NCBI GenBank assembly: GCA_030159075.1
Contig: BROG01000074.1
Coordinates: 1,241,501-1,305,500 of the forward strand
Direction: 5' to 3'
DNA from: Atrina japonica
Lineage: Eukaryota > Mollusca > Bivalvia > Pterioida > Pinnidae
Length of the DNA: 64,000 nt
Shown: positions 11,764 to 25,149 of the stretch, one piece after another
How positions within the stretch are numbered: position 1 is the first letter of the stretch
Layout of the letters: each line of letters opens with the position of its first letter
Program-made: the position numbers and the translations under genes
Notes under the pieces: model-generated
Told to the model about the DNA's origin: nothing
Database searches by the model: none
The model's input: the letters and a program-made list of their open reading frames with translations, nothing else

Positions 11764-12856
11764 TAGGGTTCGAAAAATTTGTATAAAAGCACTCGCCCAT
11801 CGGGCGAGTGATTACATAACTTCCACTCGCCCAAACTCATTTTGCACTCGCCCAAGTATGAAAACGTAGTATTTCAAAGAAAATGTGTTGAGCATATAAA
11901 ATCTTTTTTCAAATAGATCTTATGTGACTTAACAGATTTGATACTCTTCATTTGACAAATTGTCTTTTTTCTAATTTAGTACTTATTATCATGGAAAATG
12001 TGTGAAAATCTTACCACACCTTTTGTATGCTCTCATTTTAAGTTTTTAGAATTCAAATTCTTGACTGAAATTTTGGTTGCCCACCATAAAAATCTGGTTA
12101 CCCACAATGAAAAAAAATATTTATTATTTAATTTTGTTTTTTTAAGTTATTGTTATTTTAATAGATAAATTTATATACAATATATATTGCCTCTGGATGA
12201 TGCATTTGCATCTAAATTAACTGTAAATGCATCATTATTGTTACTATAATCAATTATTATTATTACTATTTTATGATGTTACTACTATGTGTTTAACTAA
12301 ATCAATATAAATTACAAAAGTAAGTTTTCACTATTGTTAGATGAAAACAAGAGCTTTCCATTTCTATATTTTCATTACAACTTTTATTTATAGTACAGAG
12401 TAACTGTTTTTAATTTTATCATTCACTTACATTCAGATTTTACAACTTCTATACAAATTATAGTGTTATGATTATTTTACCAAATCCTGAAATTCAGGTC
12501 CGTTTGGAATTGGTTCTTTTATTTACACTCATCCAACTTCCACTTCCTCAACAAACGGCAAAATTATCAGCTGTCAACACACGATATGTTCTGTGACATT
12601 TTTGGCCATGAGGTAAAGACCAACATGTCAATAAATGTCATTAAAATAATTATTTAAGTTTCTAATTGTTTATTGTAATGTATTTTGAACTGACAATAGT
12701 AGGAAATTGACCAGTTTCGAAATTTTAAAGGGAAAACAGATTTTCAGTAGGGCGTCAGTACTCGCCACATGGGCGAGTTCATTATGGATATTTACTCGCC
12801 CGAAACAATTTTTTACTCGCAAATGTGAGCGGGAGAGTGGATTTTTCGAACCCTAA
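11764..12856. mobile_element. Non-autonomous DNA transposon rich in CTCGCC motifs
   Basis: The perfect 14-bp ends 'agggttcgaaaaat' (11765-11778) and 'atttttcgaaccct' (12841-12854) bound about 1.1 kb. Clusters of 'actcgccc' and 'gggcgagt' lie just inside both ends and may be subterminal binding repeats. The interior is AT-rich with no open frame. Confidence 0.75.
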
Positions 12857-13231
12857 CTTCAATTAATCTTCTCTGAAACAGCTGAATCAATCGTGACTAA
12901 ACATTTTTCATCAAATGTGACCGAACCCAACTTTTTTCGTCAGTGGTGACCAAATAAAACTTTTTTCATCAAATGTGACCAAACTTTTCTCGAATGATCA
13001 GTTGGGTATGTAGATTCAAGTTTGTGAATCAAGATGGCTTCTGATACTATAAATAGAAAATACACATGTGACCTGTTCCATGAAAATCAGTCACAATTAA
13101 AAGTTAACTGAAATATATGAATATTTTGAAAGTGCAGACATGCTACAATTTCATGTAGAAAAAAGAAGACAACATCTTGACATTTCAGAGAGATACAGCG
13201 AAAAATGTACAAAATATTTTCCATGTTCTTT

Positions 13232-13785
13232 TAGGTCACCCGAGGCAAGGCTCAAGGTGACCCATTATGATCCTCCTATCTAGCGGCGTCTGTCGTAACT
13301 TTAACACATTTTTAACTTATTCTCAAGAACCACTGGGACAATTTTAATCAAACTTGGCAGGAATTATCCTGGGGGCCCCAAAAAGGACCAAAATTAGGTA
13401 CTTCTTTTAAAATCTCGTCCACCAATGATCAGAAGACTTTCACATTTTGTTAAGTCAATATCTATAAAGTTTGCAAATTGTTCATAAACGAGTCACTGGG
13501 GGCACTTCAAAAACATACGGTACAATTTTATACAAATGACTGAACTCCAAACTGATTGACTTTGTATACAAATATAAAGGAAAAAGTTGTTAAGAATTAT
13601 CTAAGATCATTTTGACAAAAAGTTGTGGTCACAGGCACCGAAGTAAACAAAATGCTTTTTTTTTCATTTTACATAAATGCCCATCATTTTTCAATGGCAA
13701 AACTTTTTTTGATCGACAGGATCACTTTAATATTCCTAACAGATGCAAAGTGACTGCCCTTTGGATCCGGTGAGCTAAACCAGGA
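13232..13785 (+). repeat. Dispersed mollusc-type repeat
   Basis: Runs from 'aggtcacccgaggc' to 'ccggtgagctaaac'. These ends resemble those of the repeats at 697, 48120-48226 and 62420. No coding capacity seen. Confidence 0.5.
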
Positions 13786-13819
13786 AATAATAAAATAACA
13801 AATCATGTGAGACAAAATA

Positions 13820-14586
13820 TTTATTATAAAACTGACAGATGAGTGACATGACTCCGATGATTATAACAAAAAATGATACCTATTATGATGACAACAACAA
13901 AAACAGTGGTTCTAGTATTCTGAACATCACTAGTCAATGGATGTTAAACCCACATACTGATAAAAAATGCTCATTAATATAGAGGGGAAATGATTAACAA
14001 TAAAGCTGACAGTTTTGTCCAAGTTACTCACAAACACTTTTCTCAACATACTTCTGGGACAAATTTCTTAAACTGAATCTCAACATATGTATGAAGAACA
14101 AAAATCAAATAGAATTTACATGACAAGATTCATTTGATTTGAGGAAATGTTGTAGTTCTTCTAGTTAGCCAATCTTACTGGAAAATTAATTATACAAAAC
14201 TTTTTGTAAAAACACTGAAGTAGCTTTATATCATGAAGGATAGAATATGTTATTCTTTAAGTCCTCCAAGATACTACTGGTGGTCAAAGTAAAGCACATC
14301 CAATCTTCATATAATAAGATAGCATGTATATGATACTTTTACTTCGTAAGCTTACATAATTTTTGTATAGTTTTATCTATACTCTTTCCAACTTTTGATG
14401 ATACTGAGTTCAAAACAATCTACTGGCTATCTACAAAGTTGATATTGTACAGACATTTTTAATTTCTCGCTTGCAGAGATATATTTATCATGCAGTCAAT
14501 CTTGATTAGCCTTGCACTTTTTATTTTCAAAACCCCCTAAAATCAGCATGTGCCTTGTCAAACTTAGAATGATGAACAAATGTTCT
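13820..14586 (-). other. Probable hnRNP H 3' UTR
   Basis: AT-rich non-repetitive sequence follows the hnRNP H stop. An AATAAA on the - strand is at 13820-13825, just before the dispersed repeat at 13232-13785. The transcript end is inferred. Confidence 0.4.
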
Positions 14587-17500
14587 TCAGAATGCTGTAT
14601 AGTTTGGATTTCCCATCATTCCATTGTTGCCACCCATTCCACCACCACCGCCACCACCACCACCACCACCTCCCATGTTGCCCATACCACTTCCCATGTT
14701 GCCCATTCCACCCATGCCTCCCATTCCACCATTGCCGCCCATATTTCCTGAAAAAGAAAATGAAGAGCATGTTATATGTAAAACACATTTCTTAAGTCTA
14801 ACTTTGCTGATTTCAATCGAATAAGCATCAACATTATGTCAATATATGTACCGCAGAAATTCATGTATACTGCTGGTACTATGCATAAAATCGCATTTTA
14901 AATTTAATCAAATAGCTGAGTTTGACAATTATAGTACTTATAAGGACAAGTGTGAGCAAGATAAGAGTGAAAATGAGAGAGTGATGAGTGAGATTTTGTT
15001 GGAAATGGAGATAGAAATATGTAAAAATGAAATGTAAAACAGTTGGATCTATATTAGTAGTCTTTATCTCAATTTCAAATAAAATTTATGGACTTGCTCT
15101 TTTGGACTGACAGATTTTCATTTGGACTGATGGATTGCATAAGTTTGTCAGTCAAAATGTCTGACAAGATTTTGAAGATTTCCACAGCACTGAAGTAGAT
15201 TAAAACTTGATTGCCATAACCCCCTTTTTTTCTTTAACGTCATTTAAAATATCTCACACTAAAGAATAAAAAACTTACCTCCAAAGTCATTTCCATTAAA
15301 GCCGTCATCTCCATTAAATCCACCACCCATATTGCCACTGTTAAATCCGCCACCTGATCCATAATTTCCTCTTCCACTTGGGGTTGAGTTCAAAAATAAT
15401 TCTATATATCTGTGTTCTAAAATAAACAATAAATCAAAGAATATATTACCTGAACCAAATCTGAAGAATTTATAATCATAATAAAAAACATTGATTATAA
15501 ATTTCTTATCAAATATTACTATCCTCAGCACCGACACATCATTAATACAATTTTTATATAATTTCAAACAGAAGTACATACGCATATTCTTTTTGTGATG
15601 TTTCATAGCTTCAACTGCCTCTTGATGCATTTTGAAATCAACATTTGCCTCTCCAGTGGGTCTTCCATTTGGTCCATATTCAAAGTCAACTCTAACAGGT
15701 TCAAGTGGAAAAAAGAACTGAAAAATATAGTTACCCAAATTACATAGAGCTCTACAAAAACTGGTGTTGATATTGTTCTAGCAAATAGACAATTCTCCAA
15801 TCAATTTCTTTATAATCATCACTACTTTTATCTTCATGACAAAAAGAAAAAAAAGGAAGATTAAAAGTTAATCCCAACCAATATACTCATTCCACACAAT
15901 TAACCTGACCCCAACTAATCTTCTTATCCACAGCATTGAAAATACAGCAAGTCCAAAACAGTTTATTTATGTGAAAATAAAGAAATAATTCAGTATCTGA
16001 AGCATTGCCTGAACTACGAATCACAAGAAATATATGTCAGGCAAGTTTAGTTGAGGTATGAGTAGTAGAGGCAGGTAAACCTGACTTCAGGCAATCTTCT
16101 AACTGGATGCTGGAGCTGTACATGCTGAAGCATAATCATCTCTCAACTTCCAAGAGGTGATTTACAAGATTAAGTTTTTCATTAACAAATCAAAATAAAA
16201 TTTCTCATATTATGGCGTCAACAAGCTAAACTTTTATTTCATATTAATGTATACCTCTCGCACGTCACTCTCAAGTGCCTGGAATGGAAGTCCTCTCATG
16301 TGGACAGAGTGACCTGTTTTACTCATATAATGACTTCCAGGTGTAGCTCCTCGCTGGCGTGACATCATACTTTGCTGCATTCGCCCACGTTGTTGTTGTT
16401 GCTGCTGCTGTTGCTGCTGTCTCATGTTTCCCATCATTCCTCTCCTTGGACCAGAGCCAAATCCTGGCCCCCCACCATAACCACTACCATAATCATCAAA
16501 GTCATCCTCAAAGAATCCTGGCCAAATAAAAGTAACAAATTCATGTACTGCATTTTTATTACCATGAAATATCTGAATATGAACCTAATGTCTACTTCCT
16601 GACATGTTTTAGTCACTTCCTTACATGTTTAGTTTATGTCCTGGCATGTTTTTGTCTACTTTCTGTCAAGTCCTGACACTTACCTTTTACATTACGTCCT
16701 CCTCTTCCCATTCCATAACCTCCCATGCCCATTCCCATTCCTCCACCACCTCCCATTCCCATTCCACCGCCGCCGCCACCTCCTCCTCCTCCTCCCATAC
16801 CAAATCGATTACTTCTATCATATGGTCCTGGACGTTGCATACCACCGGTAGCCATCAATGGACGTATTCTGGGTTGTCCCATTGCTGAGTATGCCTCTTG
16901 CATACTGCTTTTGAAGATCTCTATATACCTAGACAGGGAGTAAAAATTATAAACATTCTCAACACCTAAAACATTAAATCTACCAATAATTGAAAGATTA
17001 ATATTTTTACATCAAGATTAATGTATCCAGAGATCCTTATCAAAATATTTGAGTAATCAGCCAAAAATAATGTGCAATAACATTTTTTCTCACATTCTAT
17101 GCACAGTGAAAATGCCATGAGGAAATTAAACAAACAAAATTTTAAAAAAATTTTCTCTTCAAATTCAATTTTATAAATACAGATATAAATTTAAATAAAA
17201 TATAGAATCAATAGTTTCAAATCTCAATTATTTCAAAGAAAAAAAATCAACATGTTTGTAAATTCTTTGAAGGTGAAATCATGTCTGAAATGACTAATAG
17301 CAGAATCTCCCTGGTGACCCACCAGTCCCAGGTGGCTCCTCTCAGCTCCCACATCTCTCCAACCGTCCGCCCATTCAGACCCATACTTGAGTACCATGAT
17401 ATACAGAGTTTTTAGAAAAGTGGAAAGTGATGGTATACAAAGGTGTGTTTAAGACTGATCTTTACCACATGTTCTGCTATCAGTTCACTTACAAAAATGT

Positions 17501-20500
17501 GGCCATGATTTGTTTTTGGTAAGTTTATCTTATGCAGATTCCCATCAAACACTTTTTTTTTAAATTGATGAATTTAAATATTTACAACAGGCATTTTAAT
17601 TTTTGGCGTAATTCCATTTTTCAGCTACAAATGCAATGACACTTTTGAGTGAAAAAACTGATATGGAAGAGCTCTCAATGTTAAACAATATCTTATCAAC
17701 TTTTTTGCAAATAACTAAATCACTCACAAAATTTTACCAGATTTTTTGCCAAACCAGTGCGGAAAAAATGAGATGAATTATAAAGACCTGAATTCAAAAT
17801 TATATATACTACTCATCAGTAATAGTAAAAAAAAAAACCAAAAACATTTGTCCTTCTCCAAGTTAAAGAAAAGATGTATAATGTAAAATTAAGAAGAAAA
17901 TCCATCAAATGGATTTGGGAAAGGTAATACCCAAATACATAATTAACAAAATTTAAGTTTTATCATAGTGAGGTCATTGACATAAAGACAAACTTCTGAT
18001 GTTTATCTATATAAAAAAATCAACTATGAAATCCCCCAGAAACCAATCAAATCCCAAATGTGAAAGTTATGCAGGGGATTGCGCTGGACTTTGCCAACAT
18101 TGCATATTGGGATTTTTTTATTTCATCTGGCAACAACAAAATTGCAGAAAATCTAATGCTGTTTCATACTTTCTAAAACAAACAATTTGTATACCATCAA
18201 CTTTTTAATCCTCTTAAATAAAGTTCTTTTTATTAAGAGCTTGATTATACCAAAAATATACAGATAAGCCCCAAGAGGCCCATCCTCCCACCTGTGCCCT
18301 ATTCTTTCCTTGTGTTTGAGCAATGCATTTTCCGCTATCTCTTGTGATGCAAACTGGACATACGCCTCCCCCGTGCTTCTCCCCTGCCGATCCTCAGGTA
18401 GCATAATCCCATTGGGTACAATCTCCAACCCTACATACCCGACCCAACAAGAAATATAACATGAGCCACAAATTAAATATTAAACATTAGTCTGCAAATG
18501 TCTCATTATAATGTTTATTAAACTAGTTTTTTGTAGCTTGTAGGTAAAAGTTAATTACAATTTCACAAGTAACGAAAGATAAAACATTTCTAACCGTCAC
18601 AATACAATAAACAACATCTGAGGCCAAGTAAACCAGTCCCTTTCAGTCTGATAAGTTTTGTGTTAATATTTACCATTCTAAGGATCTAAATACACACATA
18701 TAATACAAAATAAAAAATGTTTTAATTTCTTAAACTTTCAAGATCTATTCCAAAGCATAATATCTATATCAAAAACCATTAACTTTATTTCTAAAGTTTG
18801 CTTATGGAATCCAATTTTGTGCTTACTAACATTAAAATACGTGTCAATATGTAAATTCAAACAGTAAATTGAAATGAATTATCAACAATTCATAATAATG
18901 GTGAATTAAAGTTTAACCATGAAAACTCTATTCTAGGATGTCCTTAAAGAATATGAATCAATATAACACACCTGCCAACACATGAAGGGATACAAATCAC
19001 TTTTTTAAAAAATTATTTCTAAGTGTTAATCAGTGTCACCCTAATTCTAATGGGATACCTTAAAGTCCTAAGTGTATCCCAGTATTTTACTTTCTTCCAC
19101 TGTAAACTTCACTGATCTTTTTTTTACCACTTAGTTGCATATAGTTATCACTTAATTCTGATTATTTTATTCCATAGTTATATTATTATTTTTTTACCTG
19201 ATTATGGAGTAAGAGAAAACTGGTGACAAGATATTTTGAAAATGGAATAATACTTAATGGGGGAACAAAATCTTTCATAAACCTGGAAAGGGGAAACAGA
19301 ATTATAATCAGAAAATTCTTATGTATATCAAAACAGTTGGCAAGTATGCTATAATTGTCCTAATATGTTTAGTGGTATCAGCTGTGACTTGAAACTGAAT
19401 TAAAATAATTCATGTCTGTTTAAAGTTTAATACCTTCCAATGGATCTTCAACATGATCAAGTGAATAGACTACATTATTGACCCCTAAAGACAACATGGA
19501 AGTAAACAATGAACAGCATTTTGTAAAACAAATTTTTCTCAAATAGAAGACACTGGGTAGATTTTGCAGCATACCTTAGCATATTTGCACTGATAAAGGA
19601 ATGCTACACATTCTTGTCCTATAGTCTAAAGGCAAGTATTACTGCAATCTTAAGACAAGTATTACTTAAGGCAAGAGGATTATATTTGTTTACCATTATC
19701 TTACATACTACATTTTACAGTCTGGGAAGGAAGAGCTTCAGTTGTTCAATTTAGAGATGTTTTCTTTCAGTACCCAAATAATATTGATGAATGCAATGCA
19801 AGGGGTAAATTCAAATTCTTTTATCATCTGTTGTAATGATAGACCAGCATTTTGGAAGCTGACAAAAAATACCCAGCAGGTAGTAGTTCATAGCAGGCAC
19901 CTGGATTTTCTTATTTTTAAATTACACTTTTTCATTATTTATACTTATTATGTCCTCAATAGTACAATATCAAAAATCCATGTACAGTGAACTTTTTCCC
20001 AACTCCTACCTGTGAAAAACTGTGCAATTTCTTCTTTAGAGCATCCAAATGGTAGACCCCTCAATCTAACAACAGCCTCATTTGAGCCTGTCATCTGCCC
20101 TGGGCCTGCCCTTTTGATTACCCAATCCATTTCACTCTTCTTAGACCTAAATACTAAGAAAAAATAATAATTTATATATATGTAAAATTTTCATTCCAGA
20201 AAAATGGTTTGAAAAAGAACGTCCGATTACAACAGGAGTTTTAAGAGAGATTAAGGCTATCCAACACAAAAGCAGACAAAACACAATTCAAAGATTCGTT
20301 ACGAAAAAATACTATTGGTAATAATCAAATAGACTAGTATTTATAATAATTTTTAAAAAATGTTCAAATTATCCCAATAGATTCTAAGAAAAAAAGATTT
20401 TAAAAATAATTTCTAATTATTTATGCCTAATTTGGTAAAAAAATTCAAAAGGCTCTGTATGAAAAATCCCACGACATGTTAAAGCGCTCCTTATACTGCT

Positions 20501-23500
20501 TTCAAGATCCAAATCTACTGGACACAATTTTCAAAGGGGATGGCTAATTACTAAATTTTTGGACACAATTTTCAAAGGGGAATGCTAGTTACTAAATTTT
20601 GTTAAGTCTAATCAAGTTCTATAACAAAATGTTGGACTTACAGCCTGGAAAAGGAGGGACACACACTCAAACTCAGACAATGTATGGTGGATAAGACCAA
20701 CAGCCATCTGCATATAAACCCATGTTATTTCAATGGAGTAAACATATCTATAGCTACCTGTATTAAATGAGACTGAGCATAGGCACAATGTGGATGTGTT
20801 TGCTTTACACTTTAGTCAATATAATTTTTCACATTCATAGATTTGATTTGATTTGATTTTGATTAGTATTTTATATCACACTCAACAATTTTTATGTTAT
20901 ACGATGGCAACCATGTCTTTTAATGGTGGAGGAGAGAACCTGGTTACCCAAATTTGAAGTGTTTAACACCACACTCAATAATTTTTCAGTTATTGGTGGT
21001 GGCCAGTTTTATTAGAAAACAAAAATATTTTTTGGCCAATTAATTTTTGATTAGCCAGATCAATGAATATTGATGCCAAATTTGTTTTTAATTTTATGTA
21101 ACATGGTTGTGACAAATGAAAACTATATAAATGTACATGACACTGTGCCATAATGTGGCATGCAATTGGCAAACTTTCTCAGCTTAGGCTACAGAGGGGC
21201 TCAAACCTGTACTGACCAGAAGTGAAAGACTTCATGGTTTAAAGTGAGGTGCTCTAACCACTTGGTCCCGGAGTCCCTTCATAAATTTGAAAATTGTCTT
21301 CAAACCCAAAACTGAAGCAATGTTTAATAGGTCTCAAATTATACATCAGAAATGGAGTCCTACATCAATTTTGTTGAACCAGTTTTCTTTAGAAGAATCT
21401 TCTCTAGTAAAAAAGACTTCACACCTTTAATAGAAATTTTAAGTACTGTCTCTTATCATGTGGCCTTCTGCGAAATGGAATGTATCAGTATTACAGTTCA
21501 TAAATAAATTTCATAGCTCAGTTCTACAGATAAAACAAACCAGTTTTTTTTTTAATTAAAAGAAATTAACTGAATAGTCTGCAGACCTACAACCTTACTT
21601 CACTTTATAATCCTACAGAAACACACCAAACTATACACATGCAGTTAGTATACCTTCAATGTATCGGTTTCCCATGTGATCATTATGTTTCTGTAAAGAA
21701 GATTGAACATTTGCCTCATCAACAAGTTCTACAAATGCCTCTCCACTAGGTCTCCCTTCTCGTGAAAATGTAAAGTGTACACCATTTTCCCCACCAACAA
21801 CAGCTACATCATCTGAAATTGAAAATTTATATAATTATAATGGGACAAATATAAAACTTCAGTGAATTCCACCACACAATTGTGTGCTGACTGCATTTGT
21901 TACAAATTACAAAAACATCAAGTCCCAAATTATATTTACAAAACATCCTAACTCACAAGCATAAATGAAGTTTTACTTGACACAACTGAAACCAGTCAGT
22001 AAGTTGTAGCAAATGCCAACTGGTTGGTAAATCCTGTTTGGTTTAATCATCATATTTCAATAATTAACCCTTATCAAGCCAAACATGTAAATATATGATT
22101 TTACAATACCCTCTGCCACTGCCAAACACGTCAATATACGATTTTCGTAAACCTGCACTCGCTTCCAAGTATGTCAATATACAATTTCTAAGTACGCAAT
22201 AAATACTACGGAATCCTATGTAAAAGACCATTGGTGAATATAAAAAGATACGGACACGTCACAGATAAGGCTTTAATCTGATTGGTTGACATACTTTTAT
22301 CACTAAAAATAAAAACTGAATGACTTAAACGACATTTAGAATCTCACTTCCTAGAAAACGAAAGTATTACAAATGGAATCTGCATCTCTTTGTTCACTGT
22401 GTGATAATGGAATTTGGAGCTATATTTCAGTAGTTACAACTCCTAGGAGGAATTTGATTTTCTCTGATTTGAAATAGGAAACTTAAATGTAAATTCAACA
22501 CAAGTTCTCAGAAAACTCCTATGGATAAGTCACCGACCGATAGGATTATTCTGTGCATTGGTGAGGACAACTAGACCAACATTGACTCGGTTCCGGTAAA
22601 CACTCAATTGACTGCGACACCAAGACTTGCGTGCTATGTACCTGACAATGATAATCTTTAAGATTTTATATATTGTTTAAAAAAACAATGTGGAATTTTT
22701 TTGTTTAGGAGACAAATCGCTGTCTCAAATTTAATTAATTTTGGCGAGCATATGAAGCCACAATGTCAGACATCGGCCGCGTTGGTTTCACTTATGCTGA
22801 GTCATAGTCCAGAGAAATTACAACTTTATCTGTTAATTAACAATGAATACCTGATCTTTAAAAAAATAAAACACTTAAAAACATTAATTGCGTTCATTCT
22901 TACTAAAATTATATATGGATATTATGGGTCAGTTTACACAAATTGACACAAAATTACAAGTTAAAGCAACCAGTTCAAATTGATAAAAATTCAATTTTAA
23001 TCTGGCAGTGGTGTGTATACATTGTAATACATATGCAGCAGTGGATGGCTGAGTCTGTCAATGTAATGTGGTAGGATAAGGGTTAATACAAATGTTCAAC
23101 TATAAGTTTGTTGAGACCAGGGACCTTAAGGCCTTATTCTAGTTTCCACAGGGTCAATATTTGGTTCCATTCCCTATGCAAAATACATATTTTCCCCCTA
23201 TTTTGATGAAAAAAGATCTAAACATGGTCTATGACCATGAGGAAAAATGATCAATGCAGGAAGAAATGCATTTAAAAAATAATTCCCATCAATTTTAATT
23301 TACACTACGGTACTTTAAACTTTTTTCCCAATTTGACACAAATTCACGTTGCCAGTGGCATTTTCCAAAAAATGATAGAAAAAGGCCTGTTAAGATACAC
23401 TATAATAACTGACTGTCACACAGCTTCTACCATGAATCATAAGTAATTAGCATCATATTTAGACATCTAAATATCTGCTTCACCTCCAAAGAATTTGAGT

Positions 23501-23568
23501 ACTTCTTCTGCAGTAGCTGACCAGGGTAGTCCTCTTAATCTCACAACACAACCATCTTCGTCACCCAT
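14587..23568 (-). CDS. HNRNPH: hnRNP H/F orthologue, three qRRMs, 9 exons, 489 aa
   Basis: Exons in transcript order: 23484-23568, 21654-21812, 20010-20153, 18292-18430, 16684-16928, 16255-16517, 15582-15717, 15279-15416, 14587-14747 (stop 14587-14589). Every intron is GT-AG and the sum, 1470 nt, is one open frame of 489 aa plus stop. qRRM1 (about residues 8-86) has '[20 protein letters not shown]' and '[10 protein letters not shown]'; qRRM2 (about 109-185) has '[14 protein letters not shown]', 'LEIVPNG' and '[12 protein letters not shown]'; qRRM3 (about 327-401) has '[10 protein letters not shown]' and '[13 protein letters not shown]'. Between qRRM2 and qRRM3 come 'MQRPGPYDR', a polyglycine/methionine stretch and a run of about ten glutamines; the tail is Gly/Met/Asn-rich and ends 'NPNYTAF'. 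The family binds G-tracts in nuclear pre-mRNA and regulates splicing and polyadenylation. The ATG is the first codon of the first coding exon, directly after AG, so a 5' UTR exon must lie upstream (not identified). It is slightly longer than human hnRNP H because of the Gly and Gln runs. Confidence 0.93.
20855..21280 (-). mobile_element. tRNA-derived SINE type B, one degenerate copy plus a tail fragment
   Basis: On the - strand the head is about 21170-21280, resembling 'cggccgagtggttagagc', with the tail motif 'actcaataatttttcagt' at 20974. A second tail fragment lies at 20855-20965. Unrelated sequence at 21020-21165 interrupts the copy. It lies in an hnRNP H intron. Confidence 0.55.
22068..23082. 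mobile_element. piggyBac-like non-autonomous element with TTAA flanks
   Basis: TTAA at 22064-22067 and 23083-23086 flanks an element starting CCCTTATC and ending GATAAGGG (22068-23082, 1015 bp). TTAA duplication plus CCC/GGG ends is the piggyBac signature. Three subterminal motifs of the form 'ygtmaatatayrattt' lie within 110 bp of the left end. No transposase frame. It sits in hnRNP H intron 1. Confidence 0.65.
23129..23391. mobile_element. MITE-like element with 'aaggcct' ends, copy 1
   Basis: Bounded by 'aaggcctta' and 'aaaaaggcctgtt'. The interior shares 'cccaatttgacacaaattc' with the copy at 33563-33836. Confidence 0.5.
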
Positions 23569-24122
23569 CTGTAAATATATCAAAACAAAATCATTTATAT
23601 GAATTACAAGGTAATGCAAAAAAATGGATATCAATTTGGGGAAACAGTATATATTATATATATACCAGTGCTAAGTACTTCATTAAAAGTTCCCATTGGG
23701 GGCATCTTAAAAGCCTAAAGCTGTCACGATTTCAGTAGAAAAAAACAATGTATATTTCAATTACATCAATTTTAAACATATATAATATATTCTTGTATTT
23801 GGCCTGATTAAAATAAATACAATAATAAATTGATGGTAATGGCATTTATCGAAACTTTGTTTTTCTTTTTGTTAACTATCAATCTAGATCCAAACATTTT
23901 GTACTGGCACTTTTGGCAATTGGCATTTTTCTGGCATTAAAAATTCTTTAGTCAGCACATCCCCTGAAATTACATGTACTGGTGACTCAGTATCTCGAAG
24001 GCCACTGGACCATTGAAAAACTTGAGGATTCAAGAGTTCTGGAAGTTGACACTTTGACTGATGTGGGGTCTTAACACTAACACTGAACAAAATAAAGGAT
24101 TATCTAATCATTTTCAAGATAC

Positions 24123-24390
24123 AAACAGAGCTCCAAATAAGATTTTCAGGTAAAGGGTATTTCACTCCCAGAAATAAAATTTAAAGGGTATATCAAAATT
24201 CTCAAAGGGTATTTTTAAATATTTAAAGGGTGTTTTACATAATTATATATAAATTGTCACTATTACAATTTGTAACTTCAATTTCAATGAGTAATTTCAA
24301 CCCCCCCGTTCTAAATTCCAAAGCTGATTTACACATTTTTAAAGGGTATATACCTTCTTACTCCCCTTATGTGGAGCTTTGTACACATGC
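24123..24390. mobile_element. MITE-like element with 'gagctcc' ends
   Basis: 'acaaacagagctccaaataag' (left) pairs with 'cttatgtggagctttgtaca' (right, about 24367-24388). The interior repeats 'aaagggtat' five times. Confidence 0.55.
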
Positions 24391-25149
24391 ATTTTGAACT
24401 CATAAACAATCTTCTCATCTAGTTTTTAAAAATAAACATGTAACTCTGTTTATCACTTTTCTTATTCATTCATAAGGATATTAATTAGGGTTGTCAACAT
24501 AAAAACTTCATATGCCAGTAACAATGCAGTAGCCTACCACTTCATCTACAAGTTAAAAACCCACATGGCTATTACACTTGCACTCAAAATCAGAGCCTAT
24601 GATGCATCTCTATTCATTTGCTCCATTTTGTTTGATCTTAATTAATCTTGTCAATAACTCCTCAAATATGCCAGTACCTGCTTGTTATCAAAACACAATC
24701 TGCCCTTTGTTTAATCTCCTAGGCAAGGTAAGGATCAGTGTTTTTATTTTAGACATGCTTGGCTTACATGGACATTTCCATGCTCAAGAGATAATTTACT
24801 TATTTTATGACAGAAAAAAATTGGGAGCTGGTCGAAACTTTAAGGTTTCGACATTTGAGACACAGAAAAAGTCACCTGTATATTTTTTGATGGGCCTATG
24901 TTATGATATATTTCTTTAAGTGGCAATTCTTACGTAACCATAAATGTATTTCCACTAGGCTTTTCTTATATGAATTCAAATAGTTATTCTTAGTACTGTC
25001 AGTAATATATTTGCGACAGGTGTAGCCTATCTCAAGGAATTCCTCGCTGGCATTTGCTGACTCCAGTGCAAATTTCATTTGGAACCATGTTTTGTGAAAA
25101 AATGTCTTTTAGTTACAAATAAGCTTAATCATTTGTCTATTTTTTTTTT

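Noticed and set aside
14512..14824. His-, Pro- or Ser-rich frames on the + strand over 14512-14824 and 16625-16943
   Set aside because: They are antisense readings of the glycine-rich exons of hnRNP H.
24578..24919. 113-codon open frame on the + strand
   Set aside because: AT-rich, no family features and no splice context; it lies in repeat-derived DNA between genes.
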